A stretch of 64,000 bases of DNA, from the NCBI GenBank assembly GCA_004123355.1, contig SCHM01000001.1, positions 5,696,001-5,760,000 of the forward strand, given 5' to 3'. The notes under the pieces are model-generated. The model searched no databases. It was not told the DNA's origin and was given only the letters and a program-made list of their open reading frames with translations. The stretch comes from Amphirosellinia nigrospora (lineage: Eukaryota; Ascomycota; Sordariomycetes; Xylariales; Xylariaceae). A program made the translations under genes and the position numbers. Below, one piece after another: positions 35,264 to 47,192 of this stretch; position 1 is the first letter of the stretch; each line of letters starts with the position of its first letter.

Positions 35264-35646
35264 AGTACGAGTAACTGGGAATAAGGCAAGCTGAGCCTCC
35301 CGCGTACGCGAAACGATGCGACGAAGAACGACACAGCCATGCCGATAATGCATACCGAGGGTAAATATCTGGCGGGGTAGGAGGCAGGATATTAATCAAT
35401 TGAGTTCGTTTGTCCGTACGGGCTTGGCTATGGCCGCATAGTATGAGTGAATGCGCTGTGGCCGATGGACTTACGGACGATTATGTGTAGCATAGCTGCA
35501 CGAGGGAAGCACAGGATAGAGTGTACAACACCATTTGTATCAGTATCGAGACATCGAACAGGGACTCCTCTCTAGATTCATAGATATGGGTTTCATGATA
35601 CACGTTGCGAAGGGTATATACTATTTGCGGCGTCATATTCGCAACC

Positions 35647-36866
35647 TCAGTCCCCCGCCGCAAGGCCTTTCCTTTTCTCCTCCTCCGCCTGCTTCTTACG
35701 TGCCAGATATCTCTCCTTCGCGCTCGAGATATCCGTATCCGTCTTTCTACTCTTAACCGCGCGCTCTACCTTTTGCCGCTCTTCTTCCTCTTGCTCCAGT
35801 GACCTCTTAAGCGACTGCTCCAGTTGCGCCTCCAGCATGCGCGACTGTCTCTCACGCATAGCCTGCTTGCCGCCCGAGCCGACAAGGCCATGGGGTTTCT
35901 CCCTCTCGTCCCGGCGCTCTGGCCCTCTCCGCGCGTCCTTGGGCGGTTCGGATTTCTTCTTAGCGCCAAGATTCAGACCACCCCTGAGTAGTTCGCGCTT
36001 GTCAACCACCTGACCATCCTCATTGATGGCGATCGTGCCGCCCTTCTGGTTGATCTCGCGCGCTATGTCGGCATCCGTCTTCGTCTTCTCTTCCTGCGCC
36101 TCGTCCTCGGGTTTCGGGCCGACTTGGCGCGTTCCTCGGCCGCCTTGACGACCTCGGCATGCCTCTGATCGCCCCTCTCTAATAAATCTTTGTAGAAGGC
36201 AGTCATGCCGCCACCCTGGTTCTTCCGCGACTCTTCTTCCTCCCGCAACCGCTCCTCCTCCTCGATGCGCCGGTTCTCTTCCTGCTGCTTCTTGTATGCC
36301 TCTGTGACGAACTTCTCTGTGCCGCGTATTCATCACCTTCTTCCTCCCGCTCGCGCGCTATCTTCTTCTCTTCTGCGATTAGGGCGTCGCGCTTCCGCAC
36401 GGCTGCGGACGCGAGCAGGCTCTTCATGTATTTCGGTTTGCGCTCAATGTCCTCCTGTGTGACCTTCTTCTCTGGTTCAGGGAGTCGTAGACGGCGTCGT
36501 AGTCGTATATCGAGGGGTCGAGCTCCTCGGCCGCTTCGCGATGTCTCCGCGACTCTAGAGCGCTCGAAAGATCGCCATACATCGAGATATCCGAGTGCTT
36601 CGACTTGCTTGTGGGTGGCTTGCTTGGAGGACCGCTTTTCGTTTTGGAGGCGGGTTTCTTATTTTTAGAGTCGGCTGAACGCGCCGGAGGAAAATCATCA
36701 TCGAATTCTGTGATCTTGGTGGCTTGCGGGCCGTTACTCTGTTCTTTCGCGTCATCGTCTGAATCGTCATCGCCGCCAAACATAGGCTTCCGCTTTGGCG
36801 GAGCAGGCTTTGAAGCGCCGGGCTTTTTGGCCAAATTGAGGCCAAAAGAGAGCCCGGTTTACTCAT
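35647..36866 (-). CDS. Nuclear speckle splicing regulatory protein 1-like (DUF2040)
   Basis: ATG 36866 starts MSKPGSL, then KKPGASKPAPPKRKPMFGGD with an acidic run, as in NSRP1. The conserved block DPSIYDYDAVYDSL is followed by EDIERKPKYMKSLL and a long charged helix of K/E/R (EEKKIAREREEE, RIEEEERLREEEES). The motif GGGMTAFYKDLLERG is also typical of the family. The C-terminus ends ARKKQAEEEKRKGLAAGD at 35647. Human NSRP1 (NSrp70) binds splicing factors and alters splice-site choice in nuclear speckles. At least four single-base deletions occur, mostly in A or T runs (near 36845, 36475, 36325 and 36110). It is divergent from an NFKBIL1-like gene only 270 bp away. Confidence 0.85.
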
Positions 36867-37136
36867 CGCGTAAAGAAGTATCCAGAAGTTTGGTTGGGTT
36901 GCGACTTGATACAGAATGTACTTTGCGTATCAAATTATAAAAGCGATCGATGCTTGATATGCTGTAATATACTTATGTAATAGGTACAACCACTTACAGC
37001 AGGGTAGGTACGCTAATGCATAGGTACTGTAGCGATAAGATTAGATAAAGCTTTGATCAACTCTTATCTTGCTTTGTTAGGTCTCGGCTTTCAACGTCAT
37101 CGCATCTCTAAACCCATCCATTTCAAAGGGACCGAC
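36867..37136. promoter_or_regulatory. Short bidirectional promoter
   Basis: 270 bp separate the two start codons of the NSRP1-like (-) and NFKBIL1-like (+) genes. The stretch is AT-rich with GATAAGATTAGATAAAG near 37035 (GATA-type sites). It must serve both genes unless the plus gene starts at an earlier in-frame codon. Confidence 0.5.
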
Positions 37137-38273
37137 ATGCAAAATGAAGCCGCGATGACAACCGAGCCATCGTCGCCGAAGAGGCGACACATATTATCTT
37201 CTATCAATCCAGAGGAGCGCTCTATATCACCCCGGATAGAGGACCGTCACCAATCTCCAGAAGCCCCACCAGCTCAAGAGCCCCGCGAGCACGACGAAGA
37301 ACAGACAGCAGACACAACAGCAGAAGGGCCGCCAAGAAAGACATCCAAGTTCCGCTTCAAGTCTAGGCACTCACGCTCTCACCGTTCTTCACGCCACGGT
37401 GATCGCGATCGCGACCGCGACCGCGACCGTGACCATGATCGCAAACGTACTGCAGACGTAGACAAAGAGCGCGACAATGACGGCGAACCCATCTCTTCCC
37501 GACGCCATCACAGGCACAGACATCACCACCGGCACAAGCGGCGGCGTAGTCGATCAAGGTCACCCACGCCGCCAAACCCATATGAACCACCACCCTTAGA
37601 CTCAGAGGCCGCGTTTCGCGAGTCCCTCTTCGACGCCATGGCGGACGACGAAGGCGCGGCGTACTGGGAGGGCGTGTACGGGCAGCCGATCCACGTGTAC
37701 AGCCAGGAGCGGGCGGGTCCAGAGGGCGAGCTCGAGCGCATGGGCGACGACGAGTACGCCGCGTACGTCCGGCAGAAGATGTGGGAGAAGACGCACCAGG
37801 GCCTGCTGGAAGAGCGGGCGCGACGGGAGGAGAGGCGGAAGCGAAAAGAGCGCGATGTCGAGGAAGCTGCACGCCTCACGAAGGAGATGGAACGTAGCCT
37901 GCGCAGGGGAGAGGAACGCAAGGTGAAGAGAGGATGGAAGGACCGCTGGGAGGCGTACACCAAGGCCTGGGAGGCCTGGGATGGTGCCCTACAGGGTGTG
38001 GCTTGGCCAGTGCGAAGCGGACGACGCGAGGATATCGAGGCTGGTACGGTTAGGGAGTTCTATGTCATGGGTATCGACCCCGTGGATGTTGGCGAGACGG
38101 AATTTTTAGCTAGGCTGAAGGATGAACGCGTCAGGTGGCACCCTGATAAGATTCAGCAGAGACTCGGCGGACGGGTCGATGAGGCTGTGATGCGAGATGT
38201 CACGGCTGTGTTTCAGATCGTGGATAAGTTGTGGACTGATACCCGCTCTAAGCAAACCGCTAGAGCACAATAA
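37137..38273 (+). CDS. NF-kappa-B inhibitor-like protein 1 homologue (J-like domain, RS/RD-rich)
   Basis: One intact frame, with the most likely start at MQNEAAMTTEP (37137); it is open back to 37053. The N-terminus is disordered, with HSRSHRSSRHGDRDRDRDRD and RRRSRSRSPTPP (RS/RD repeats typical of splicing-associated proteins). The middle is a Glu/Arg-rich helix (ERARREERRKRKERDVEEAA). Near the C-terminus are WEAWDGALQGVAWPV, then LARLKDERVRWHPDKIQQRL, a J-domain-like segment with HPDK. This architecture is the fungal NFKBIL1-like family; the animal protein has been linked to alternative splicing rather than NF-kB alone. No frame break in 1.1 kb, which shows that the break density is uneven. 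Confidence 0.85.
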   Translation: MQNEAAMTTEPSSPKRRHILSSINPEERSISPRIEDRHQSPEAPPAQEPREHDEEQTADTTAEGPPRKTSKFRFKSRHSRSHRSSRHGDRDRDRDRDRDHDRKRTADVDKERDNDGEPISSRRHHRHRHHHRHKRRRSRSRSPTPPNPYEPPPLDSEAAFRESLFDAMADDEGAAYWEGVYGQPIHVYSQERAGPEGELERMGDDEYAAYVRQKMWEKTHQGLLEERARREERRKRKERDVEEAARLTKEMERSLRRGEERKVKRGWKDRWEAYTKAWEAWDGALQGVAWPVRSGRREDIEAGTVREFYVMGIDPVDVGETEFLARLKDERVRWHPDKIQQRLGGRVDEAVMRDVTAVFQIVDKLWTDTRSKQTARAQ

Positions 38274-38693
38274 GTGTTTTGATTTTTTTTTTGACTATCA
38301 TGATCTTATGACCCTCAACTCCTGTGCTGCAGCGCCGAACAGGTAGATGATGAATACATGTGCTACATCTACTAGGCGTTGCGAAATCTTATTCACTCGA
38401 AGCTATGCTTGAGATGGGTTTGTCGACATTCTAATCATGTCCTTATGGGAGCTATGGGATACTAGGCTCTGGAGTGCCCTTTTGTAATGGCATCCATCTA
38501 CCTGCTTGGACGTGCTGAAAAAATCTCGCCCGGCAAAACGCATTTGCAGATTGGTACAGGGACTACTTCGTTTTCCCCGTAATATATAGCGGCTGAATGA
38601 TGACGCTCTTGGAATTTTTCTCCATATACTCTGCGTTTGTTTTATGATAGAACTGTATCCGCCTACCTGGCAGCTTACCCTACTAAATCATTT
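38274..38693. other. Convergent intergenic region
   Basis: 0.42 kb between stops of the NFKBIL1-like and neurochondrin-family genes. Nothing seen. Confidence 0.35.
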
Positions 38694-40694
38694 TTAATCT
38701 AAACTTAGCTCCGCCACCCTCTTAATCATGCTTTCATCATTCAGAGTCCCCCAGCCCTCTGTCACCCTCGAGATGCCTTCTTTGAGGCCAGCTTTTATCC
38801 TCTGTTGAAGCGCCGGCGAAGCGCCACGTGGGGGAGCGTCCATTAAAATCACCGCCAGCTCCAACAGATCCGTCTGAAATTCAAGACGCGCGCTTGCTGT
38901 AACATCTGCCTTGGCCTTGGCTGGCCTAACTTCGTATTTCGAAACTATTTCTAGGAAATCCATCAAACCGGGGTGCGAGCGCAGGTTGTCGTCGTATTCC
39001 ATAAGGATGTGGAAAACTTGCACGATGGCGGAGCCACGTAGATAGTCGCCGACAGTTAACTCCACATCCTGACTCGAGAGAATCGCTCGTAGATCTGGAT
39101 ACACACAACGTGATAAGAGGTCGCCGTCGTTGAAAGCTTGACGGCCATCAGACGTGTAAAGCACACCTTCGAGCGCAGCAAGGATGGGTAGCCGTAATTC
39201 GGGCATGTCTGTCGAAGTCAAGTTCATCTTGTATAGTTCGGCTAAGAGGTCGACTAATCCTGCGGCCTGTGTCCTTAGTGTTTCGCCATCGTCATCGCGG
39301 AGCCAGGTGGCTATCAGCCGCACGGCCGCCGGTGTAATGGGGTCTTCGAAAATATTCCTCCCAGAAGTATCTGTTGACTCTATGCCACGGGACCCTGCCA
39401 AAAATGCATCCCAGCGATCTCGTAGATATTCCATGACGTCGCCAATCAGCCTTACAAGGTCTTCATGAAGCTTAAGAATCCGATCTGGCGTTAGCCCTTG
39501 CTGGACCGTTACATCGTCTGCCGCGGTGATCAGGAAACCGACAAACGAAGTCATGATGTCCAGGGCTGCGGTAATCCGGAGGGATAGAGAGGGATACTCC
39601 GCTGTCTCTAGTTTTGGTACTAGGATGTGTAGAGTAGAAAGGATATCGATTTGCACCATCTTGACGAAGAGATATGCAATCGGTTTGAGGTACCTGGGTC
39701 ATCGGAGAATAGAGGTCTGGGGGCATCTTTTGGATACGCCGCTAATAACGCGCCAGCACAGTGAGTATACGCTCGTCGGCCATCCGCCGTTTGCTTACTC
39801 GAGGCCATATCCTGTATCAATCGAGCGACTGACCGAAGCCATTGAGGGTTTAACGGCCTAAGCTAGAAGTGAAATCAGTCACGAATGTCTGGGAACAAGG
39901 GTTGGGCGTTTAGTTTTCGCATATATGGTGTATTGGGTGTTGAAGGAATACTCAGATAGGTTGTACTTACATTAGGGCTTAGATTCTCGAAGATGAGCGT
40001 GATGAAGTTCAGTAAAGGTGTTGGATTATGACCTTTGAAGGACGAGATAAACATTTGAAGAGCGCTATCAATCTTCGTCTGCATAGTCTCTACTGCTACG
40101 TCCATGCTCCCCTTAATCCAAGCCCAGTGGAAAATAGAGAAAACAGTCTCACGTTGTGGCGCAATCTCTATCAACGGTTCCCAGCTGCTAACATCGAGCC
40201 CTGCGAAACATGTTGCACCACCTGCAGCTTGGCCATCAGGTTGCTGGACAAGGGCATGGATGAGGTCAACTATGCGTCGTGTGGTCTCCTCAGAGCTAAA
40301 AAGTTTGTCAGAAATTGCACTCATGAGAATGAATAGGGGGGTACCCTAACCTGTAAAGTACGGCAGCCGCCAAATTTGGTATCCGGGCATAAACCTTCTC
40401 GTTCACGGCGCAATCATTTAAGAGCTTTGTAAAGGTGTATATGACGGCCACGGCCACGTCTAGCATATCCCCTGACTGCTTGCGCTGCTCCGAAGCCGGG
40501 CGAGAGCCCGTGCGGATAAGACGATCCAGAAATCTCGGCGATATTGAATTCCAAAGCTCCGCGACCTGCTCATGTTGGAGATCGGAAGCATGATTGTCCA
40601 GAGTAGTCTTCAATAGAACCAAGCCAACAAACCGTGAGGTGTCGTCTTTGGCAGCAAGCAACTGATGAACCTTTTGGATCTCAGGAGTCTCCAT
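38694..40694 (-). CDS. Neurochondrin-family protein (DUF1941-type, helical repeat)
   Basis: ATG 40694 reads METPEIQKVHQLLAAKDDTS and FVGLVLLKTTLDN, with LWNSISPRFLDRLIRTG. A short intron near 40330-40360 separates the next exon (VDLIHALVQQP, WEPLIEIAPQRETVFSIF, LLNFITLIFENLSPN). After another intron (about 39860-39970) come WLRSVARLIQDMASSKQT, then HCAGALLAAYP. The long last exon holds VQIDILSTLHILVPKLETAE to MIKRVAELSLD. This alpha-helical repeat protein of about 600 aa matches fungal neurochondrin-like proteins. The animal protein is a cytosolic regulator in neurons; the fungal role is unknown. The last exon has about 320 codons without interruption; one frame change falls near 39670. Confidence 0.85.
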
Positions 40695-41192
40695 GATGAT
40701 TGATTAGATTGATAGCGGGGCTATATGCTAATACTTCTCGTTGAACGTCGTGACATGGTCGTATTTTTCCATAAGCGTAGCTGTCGTGGTTACGCCTACT
40801 TGACCGCGATAAAATTTGCCAAATCGGTTTATATCCATCTTCAAGTTAAGTTCCAAAGCTCTACATACCCTAGGTAGCTGTGTAGCCGGTTGGTTGGGTT
40901 GGTCACAGACGAATCAGGGCTAGTAACAATTTGTGACGCAGGTAGCGTGACCTGTGACTTGGTACCTTGAATAATGCAACCTGGCATTATCGATAAGAAA
41001 GGGGACCCCTATCATGCAGCATCCCTGTCATCAATGACGGTCGCAGGAGGCTGCCATTATCGACGAACCACGCTGGCGGGACAGGAAGCTGGGCAAAGGA
41101 CGACCAAAGCACCGATACTGCACTGCGAATCCACGAGACATGACGAATATACACTGAACAGACATGGCATTTTGCGGCATCACGTCCCCAGA
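40695..41192. other. Short divergent promoter region
   Basis: 0.5 kb between the start codons of the neurochondrin-family gene (-) and the CLC gene (+). The CLC frame is open upstream to 40974, so a longer N-terminus is possible but lacks similarity. Presumed to hold both promoters. Confidence 0.4.
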
Positions 41193-44064
41193 ATGGCTAG
41201 CAGCAGGAATATCATAAGCTTCCAAGAAGAGGAGGCGTCGTCGGCATCGTCCTCACGATCGCCAAACGAACCCCGACCCCCTGTCTTTCGCGACGAGATT
41301 GACGACTTTGGTGACGACTTCGATCGCGATGGGCGCAACACGGCCCACGATGTACTGGCAGATGACCCGCTCAACGGGGACATCGGCGACGTGCCCTTGA
41401 GCTTCAAGCGCAAACAGAAGCAGTCCATCTTCTCCCAGCCGAGTCGCATGCTATCGGCCTTGACAGGCAACCGTTTCGGTTCGCGATCGCCAGCCTCCGG
41501 CCCTTCTTCGACGGGTACTGCAACGCCCACATTACTCCACGCCATTGATCCCGGGCGTCGTGACTCTGAGGCCTTCGCTCCGGGTAATGGACCGAAGGAT
41601 GGTGTGCCGCTTGATTGGTATGCGGAGGGGCCTGGAAGGAGAGTAGGATACGAGGATATGACGGCCATCGATTGGATCTTCGAGCACACAAAGGAAAGAC
41701 AGCGCCTCCGCGTTCTACGTTCAAGCGCGACCGGATTGATAGGATACATACGTCAGTTAGCCGACTCGAGCCAGGTATGGATTATCCTCATCCTGACCGG
41801 CCTGGCCGTCGGCGTTATAGCGGCTAGCATCGACGTAGTGTCGAACTGGCTGGGTGATCTGAAGACCGGTTACTGCTCCTCAGGCCCAGATGGCGGCGCA
41901 TTCTATCTCGACAAACAGTTCTGCTGTCTGGGTTATGACCAAGGTGCCAAATGCTCAGGCTGGAAACCATGGGCGGCAGCTCTTGGCATAAGAACCGTCG
42001 CTGGGAAGTGGTTTATAGAATACTTTTTCTTTTTAATATTTCAGTAAGCATACCTAACTACATCCTCGGCAATAGTGTCATCGCGACTAATACCTTCTTA
42101 GATTACATTTGCTTTGAGCGCTGGCTTCCTCGTTAAAGAGTACGCGATTTATGCCAAGCACAGTGGTCTACCGGAGATAAAGACGGTATTGGGTGGATTC
42201 GTTATCCGCCGCTTTCTGGGGGGTTGGACATTGGTCACAAAGTCATTGGGTTTAGTGAGTTCACTGCGAGCTATCACTTGTACTTCGACTAATCATTCGT
42301 AGTGTCTGGCCGCTGCGTCCGGTATGTGGTTAGGCAAGGAAGGTCCGTTGGTACATGTGGCATGTTGTTGTGCCAATTTATTCATTAGACTATTCCCGGA
42401 TATCAATGGTAATGAAGGTTAGTACAGCCCTCTTCCATTTAAGATTAACAACCATGCTGACGTGCCCGTAGCGAGAAAGCGGGCGTTCTCTCGGCCGCCG
42501 CTTCGTCTGGAATTTCTGTCGCCTTTGGTTCTCCTATCGGAGGCGTCTTGTTCAGTTTAGAATCGCTTTCCTATTATTTTCCAGACAAGACGATGTGGCA
42601 GAGCTTTGTGTGCGCTATGACAGCTGCTGGCGTACTCCAGGCCTTGGACCCTTTTCGGTCGGGCAAGCTTGTGTTGTATCAAGTCAAATTTTCAACGGGG
42701 TGGCATGGATTCGAAATTATACCATTCGCCTTGCTGGGAATACTGGGCGGGGTCTACGGCGGTCTTTTCATCAAGGTCAATATGCGTGTCGCACAATGGA
42801 AGAAGTCAACCACCTGGCTCCCGGGGCCACTGCTTCAAGTTGTCATTGTCGCCTTTCTTACCGCCCTCATCAACTACCCGAATTTCTACATGCGGGCTCA
42901 GACCTCCGAACTAGTCTCTTCACTCTTCACTGACTGTAGCCTCGTGCTCGACGATCCTTTCGCGCTTTGTAAGACAGGCGCGGCCTCTGCCAGTACAATC
43001 GTGTTGTTGCTATTTGCCTCTATCCTCGGCTTTTTCTCGCTTCCATCACGTTCGGCCTGCAGATCCCAGCGGGCATTATCCTCCCTTCCATGGCGATCGG
43101 TGCATTGTCTGGTCGCGCTGTCGGTATCATCATGGAAATCTGGCAGCACAACCATCCGAATTTTTTCCCCTTCAGCACATGTGACCCAGACGTGCCTTGT
43201 GTCACACCGGGTGTTTATGCTATCATAGGGGCTGCGGCGACACTGGCTGGTGTCACACGTCTCACCGTCTCCATTGTCGTTATCATGTTCGAGTTAACAG
43301 GCGCCCTTACCTATGTCTTACCTATTATGATAGCCGTGATGCTGTCGAAATGGGTCGGCGACGCCTTCTCGCGCCGCGGTATTTACGAGGCCTGGATCCA
43401 CTTTAACGGATATCCATTCCTTGACTCCGGCGACGAAGGTAGCGGCACGCAGCACGTCCCTGATATCACGGCAGGCCAGATCATGACACGCATTGAAGAC
43501 CTTGTAGTCCTGACCGCTACGGGACACACTATCGCGTCTCTGCGCGAAGTGCTAAACTCGTGCGCCTACCGCGGGTTCCCCGTCGTTAGCGATCCGCGCG
43601 ACGCCGTGCTGCTAGGCTACATATCGCGGTCCGAGCTGGTGTATAATCTGGCGGCGTGCAACCTCCCACCCGAGACCGAGGCCTTTTTCAGCCATCAGCC
43701 ACTCGCGGATCCTCGCTCGACGCTCGATTTGCGCCCCTGGATGGATCAAACGCCACTCACGCTCCCCAGCCGCAGCTCCCTGCACCTCGCTGTCTCGTAC
43801 TTTCAGAAGCTCGGCGTCCGCTACGTGCTATTTAGCGATCGTGGCGTGTTGCAGGGTCTGCTGACGAAGAAGGACTGCTGGTACGTCCTCAACGGCGTCG
43901 AGGAGACGCGGCGGACGGGCTCCGCAGATGGGCCCAGGGGCGTAGGGATTCGGCCTCCTGCTGGTGGCGACGGGGCTGCTGACGAGGAAAACGATCTGCT
44001 CGGAACTAGAGATAGATTACACCCCGAGTCTCCCAACGATGACCGGGCAAGTGGCATATTATAA
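41193..44064 (+). CDS. CLC-family voltage-gated chloride channel/exchanger (Gef1/CLC-3-like) with CBS pair
   Basis: The chosen start, [17 protein letters not shown] at 41193, is followed by a polar cytosolic N-terminus, helix [18 protein letters not shown] and [13 protein letters not shown]. The luminal Cys loop [12 protein letters not shown] and helix [11 protein letters not shown] follow. The selectivity filter GKEGPLVH (gating Glu) and [16 protein letters not shown] are present, then [18 protein letters not shown] and [17 protein letters not shown]-like helices. The C-terminus has two CBS domains ([37 protein letters not shown]). Introns: 42044-42101, 42255-42302 and 42418-42471. Gating Glu plus this subfamily usually mean Cl-/H+ exchange in Golgi or endosome/vacuole membranes. 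Single-base breaks near 42485 and 43033 (T run) interrupt otherwise conserved helices. Confidence 0.92.
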
Positions 44065-45330
44065 CACGGTTTGCCTTTTCGACTTGCGAGAGTCTCTGTT
44101 CTGATTTTTCCTTTTTGTTTGAGTTGGCTCTGAGGCGGAGCGGATTCTAGGTAGGGATATGTGCGGTAATATCGTTTTATACTAGGCGCTTATATGGACG
44201 GGATAGATTTTGGCCCAGGGAATTATTGTTAATACGAGCAAGTGACTTCATCCACATTCGCGACGCTCACTTACCTATACATGATTTTTTTACGCCAGAG
44301 CCATAAAAAGCTTGTTGTTTTAGACAGCAAACCTGATTGGTATCTGTAGATGGATTCTTCGTGTAAATAGCAGAGTATGCTGCTAACTCAATACACACCG
44401 CGCCTTCAACTACGACCACCTTTTACCCAGCTTTCTACTTGTATAGACCCAACATCTATCTGAGTGGTGACGTCGCAGCTTCAGAAAGCCTTCCTCACGC
44501 TAGAGATATGTCATCTGAGGGGTGCGTGACAAGTGGGGCAATAAAAGTTAATAAAACATCAACACTTACAGTAAGTGACATATATCCCACTACACCAGAG
44601 ACTCGGAATCTTCAGGGAAACGCTCCATTAATTACTATGATGAAAAAAGCCATATTGTGTAGTCTATAAAGCCTTGTCTTGTTTTGTTTTATGTAAGGGT
44701 GGCATTGTGCACATGAACCTCTCAATTCGGGTTTAATTTCGCAACATATGCTATTAAGCCAGAGATGATCCGTGTTAGAACCGTATTGCGCCACCTCCAA
44801 GCCTCTCCTGTCCCCCAATGATCTTAATCGAAAAGAGAAGAAGAAAGGCGAAACTAAGTGCAAGAGCGCCGTGAAACACCCAGCTTCACCCTGCTGTCCG
44901 GTTGCCCCGGACTCTCATGGTACCTATAACACAAGCTCGAGGGCAAAAGGGTATCGATCCTTCCCAACCACCGATAGAAATCGCTCTGAACTCCTTCCAA
45001 TGCAATGACCCCTGAGTACCATATAAACCATATGCAGTGCGAACGCTCGAATGATGACTATTATAGAAGAGATTACGGTGCTGGCAGGCATCAACTTAGC
45101 ATTGTAGCCAAGCACTTGAAAAAGGCGGAAAACATACCGCCTTCCATATACCATGACCTACTCGTGTTCTTTAAGGTTTTTATGCTGCCGGTTAACGCCT
45201 CTATTCCATTGTTCACTGCCAGGGTCTAGCTGTGCGTCACCACTTCGCTCCTCTCCCGATTGTCTCGCGTTTTTCACCACGTCGAAAAGACCGGGAGCGA
45301 GCTCATTACGTTCGTAGACGAATAGTTATG
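44065..45330. other. Convergent intergenic region
   Basis: 1.27 kb between stops of the CLC and RING genes. Short frames (44439-44669, 44612-44863, 44772-45008) are unsupported. No repeats or RNA genes recognised. Confidence 0.4.
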
Positions 45331-47192
45331 TCACGTACCAACCGGCCGCTTGCCTTTTTTCGTTGCTGTCATAACCTTTAATTCGAGGTGGAAATAGGAC
45401 TTGAGCGCCTTCTTGTTCTTGTCTTTCAATTCCACCTTGGCCCGGCAAACCGGGCAAGTCCGTTTCATGCTGTCAATATGTAGAGACGAATGTAAACACT
45501 CGGAACAGAAAAGATGACCTGAGATTAGAGTTTAGCAATTGCACGGTGATTAATGCGAACAAAAACAAAAGTCTGGCACGGTCTATACATACCACAATGG
45601 GTGACGGTCAGAGCTGTCGTATTGTCCATACAAATAACACACTGGAAATTGCCAAGCTTTATTCGAGTATCCTCCTTGGGTGCCATGTGCTCAGCAGGGA
45701 CCTCGGTGTGGTTGGACAGATCAATTGTTTCCGAGCCATTCTGCCCACCAATCCCAAGCGGATCATCGTCATCGAACGGACACGGCTGGCCGTCCTCGAT
45801 AGGCGGCTCTTTCCGTCTTGTCTTGCTCGGGCGACTGGAAGGTGACGTGACCGTGGAAGGCCGTCTCTTTCGGCCTGAAAAATCGGCAGTGGCAAGGCTT
45901 CGTCTCCGGGTGGTTGCCGGCATCGTTGCCGAGGGTATCGATGGGTCAATACCAGAGTCCAAGGAGTCAAAGTCAGGCTCGTCCTTAGTCAAGTCCACCG
46001 CTCCCCCTCTGTGCTATTCGTCTCCGGGTCGAGGATGGTGGCATCTCTTGGGTGGCCGCAAACTTCGATTGGCGAAGTGGGGGCAGGGACCGTGTCGGCG
46101 AAAGGGGGTCGGTGGGGTAGAGATGGAGAAGAGAAGTCTTGGTTGACCAAAGCGGCAAGGTAGTGACCGTCGCTATTTAAAGCTCCCGCAGCTCCTAGGG
46201 GCGACTGGGCTTGAGATAGGGAGGGGTTTGACCAGAGGTTCGTATTGTTCACATGTGGTTGTGGTAGCGTGGAAGGCGTCGTAGCGAAATAGGAAAACGG
46301 TGGAGCCGTAAAATTATAATAGTTCTGGCTGTTGTTCTGGTTAGGAGGTTGTGGTCTGAACTGGTCGTTCTGCGAAGGCGCATGGGCCTGAGGGCCGCCT
46401 CTATGACCACCCCCGGGAATGTCGTACGGTCGGGAAAACCCAAAGTTTGAGTGGTGGGGTTGATGCGTCAGTGCTGGGGTTAGTGTTTGCGTCTGCGTCT
46501 GCGTCGATGTCGGAGTGGGTGTCGGTGGTATCGCGAGAACGGTGGGTAGAGAGGTGGGCGAGGGAGTCTCCGTGACGTCGTGGTGTTCGGAGTTGTGTGG
46601 AAAGGGGTGGACAAGGTGTTGCCGGCAGTGGCAAAGAGCAGGTCGTTGTCCGACAGGCTTGGCAGTGGGGGAAACGAGTAGCCGCTCGAGATGGAGAAGT
46701 CTGCTAGATGAAGGTCGGGAAGGTCGAGATTATTGAACAAACAGTGGTCGGCGGTACCGGTGCTGGTGCTGGTGGCGGCCGTGTTGGTGTTGGCGTTGGT
46801 GTTGGCGTCGGCGTCGGTGTTTGTGTATGCAAGGGAGCTAAGGTGGGTATTGTTGTCGTTGTTATTGTTACAGTCAAGATTGTTGTTTGGTGCTATTCGG
46901 CCATCTAAAAATAGTGCGTTGGCGACAAGCGCCCTGGTCTTAGCTTCCCAATTTCCAAATCGAGAGGGGAGGACAGCCCAGACGGATGTTGCGGACAAGA
47001 TGTGTACTTGATGTGTTGATGGCAATATTGGGAGAGGAGGAAGAGGAAGAGGAAAAGTGACAAGGGAATAATGAATAAGAAAAAGACGGCGTGCTTGCAA
47101 ATGAGAGGCCAAAAGGAGGAGGGCAACCCCGGTCAGGCAGGACATATAGTTGGAAAAACACTACCTCTGGAGAAGCCGCCCCAGGTGGCCAT
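45331..47192 (-). CDS. RING-finger protein, Slx8-like E3 ligase candidate, low-complexity N-terminus
   Basis: The C-terminal part is clear: ILKLGNFQCVICMD-type lead-in, TVTHCGHLFCSECLHSSL, then MKRTCPVCRAKVELKDKN and KSYFHLELKVM, a C3HC4 RING with the second half after an intron at about 45515-45590. Upstream lies an acidic, Ser/Thr-rich linker (VDLTKDEPDFDSLDSGIDPS), then a proline/Asn/Thr/Ser-rich region including runs coding TNTDADANTNANTNT. The suggested start MATWGGFSR (47192) precedes an intron with uncertain ends (about 47155-47020); the true start may lie downstream. VDLT-x-D is a SUMO-interacting-motif-like core, as in SUMO-targeted ligases, so Slx8-type activity is plausible but not proven. 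Frame changes occur near 46015, 46250 and 46440. Confidence 0.7.

Noticed and set aside
37363-37872. Long antisense frames inside the NFKBIL1-like gene
   Set aside because: They are created by the Arg/Asp codon repeats of the real gene; Arg/Ser/Pro-rich shadows without homology.
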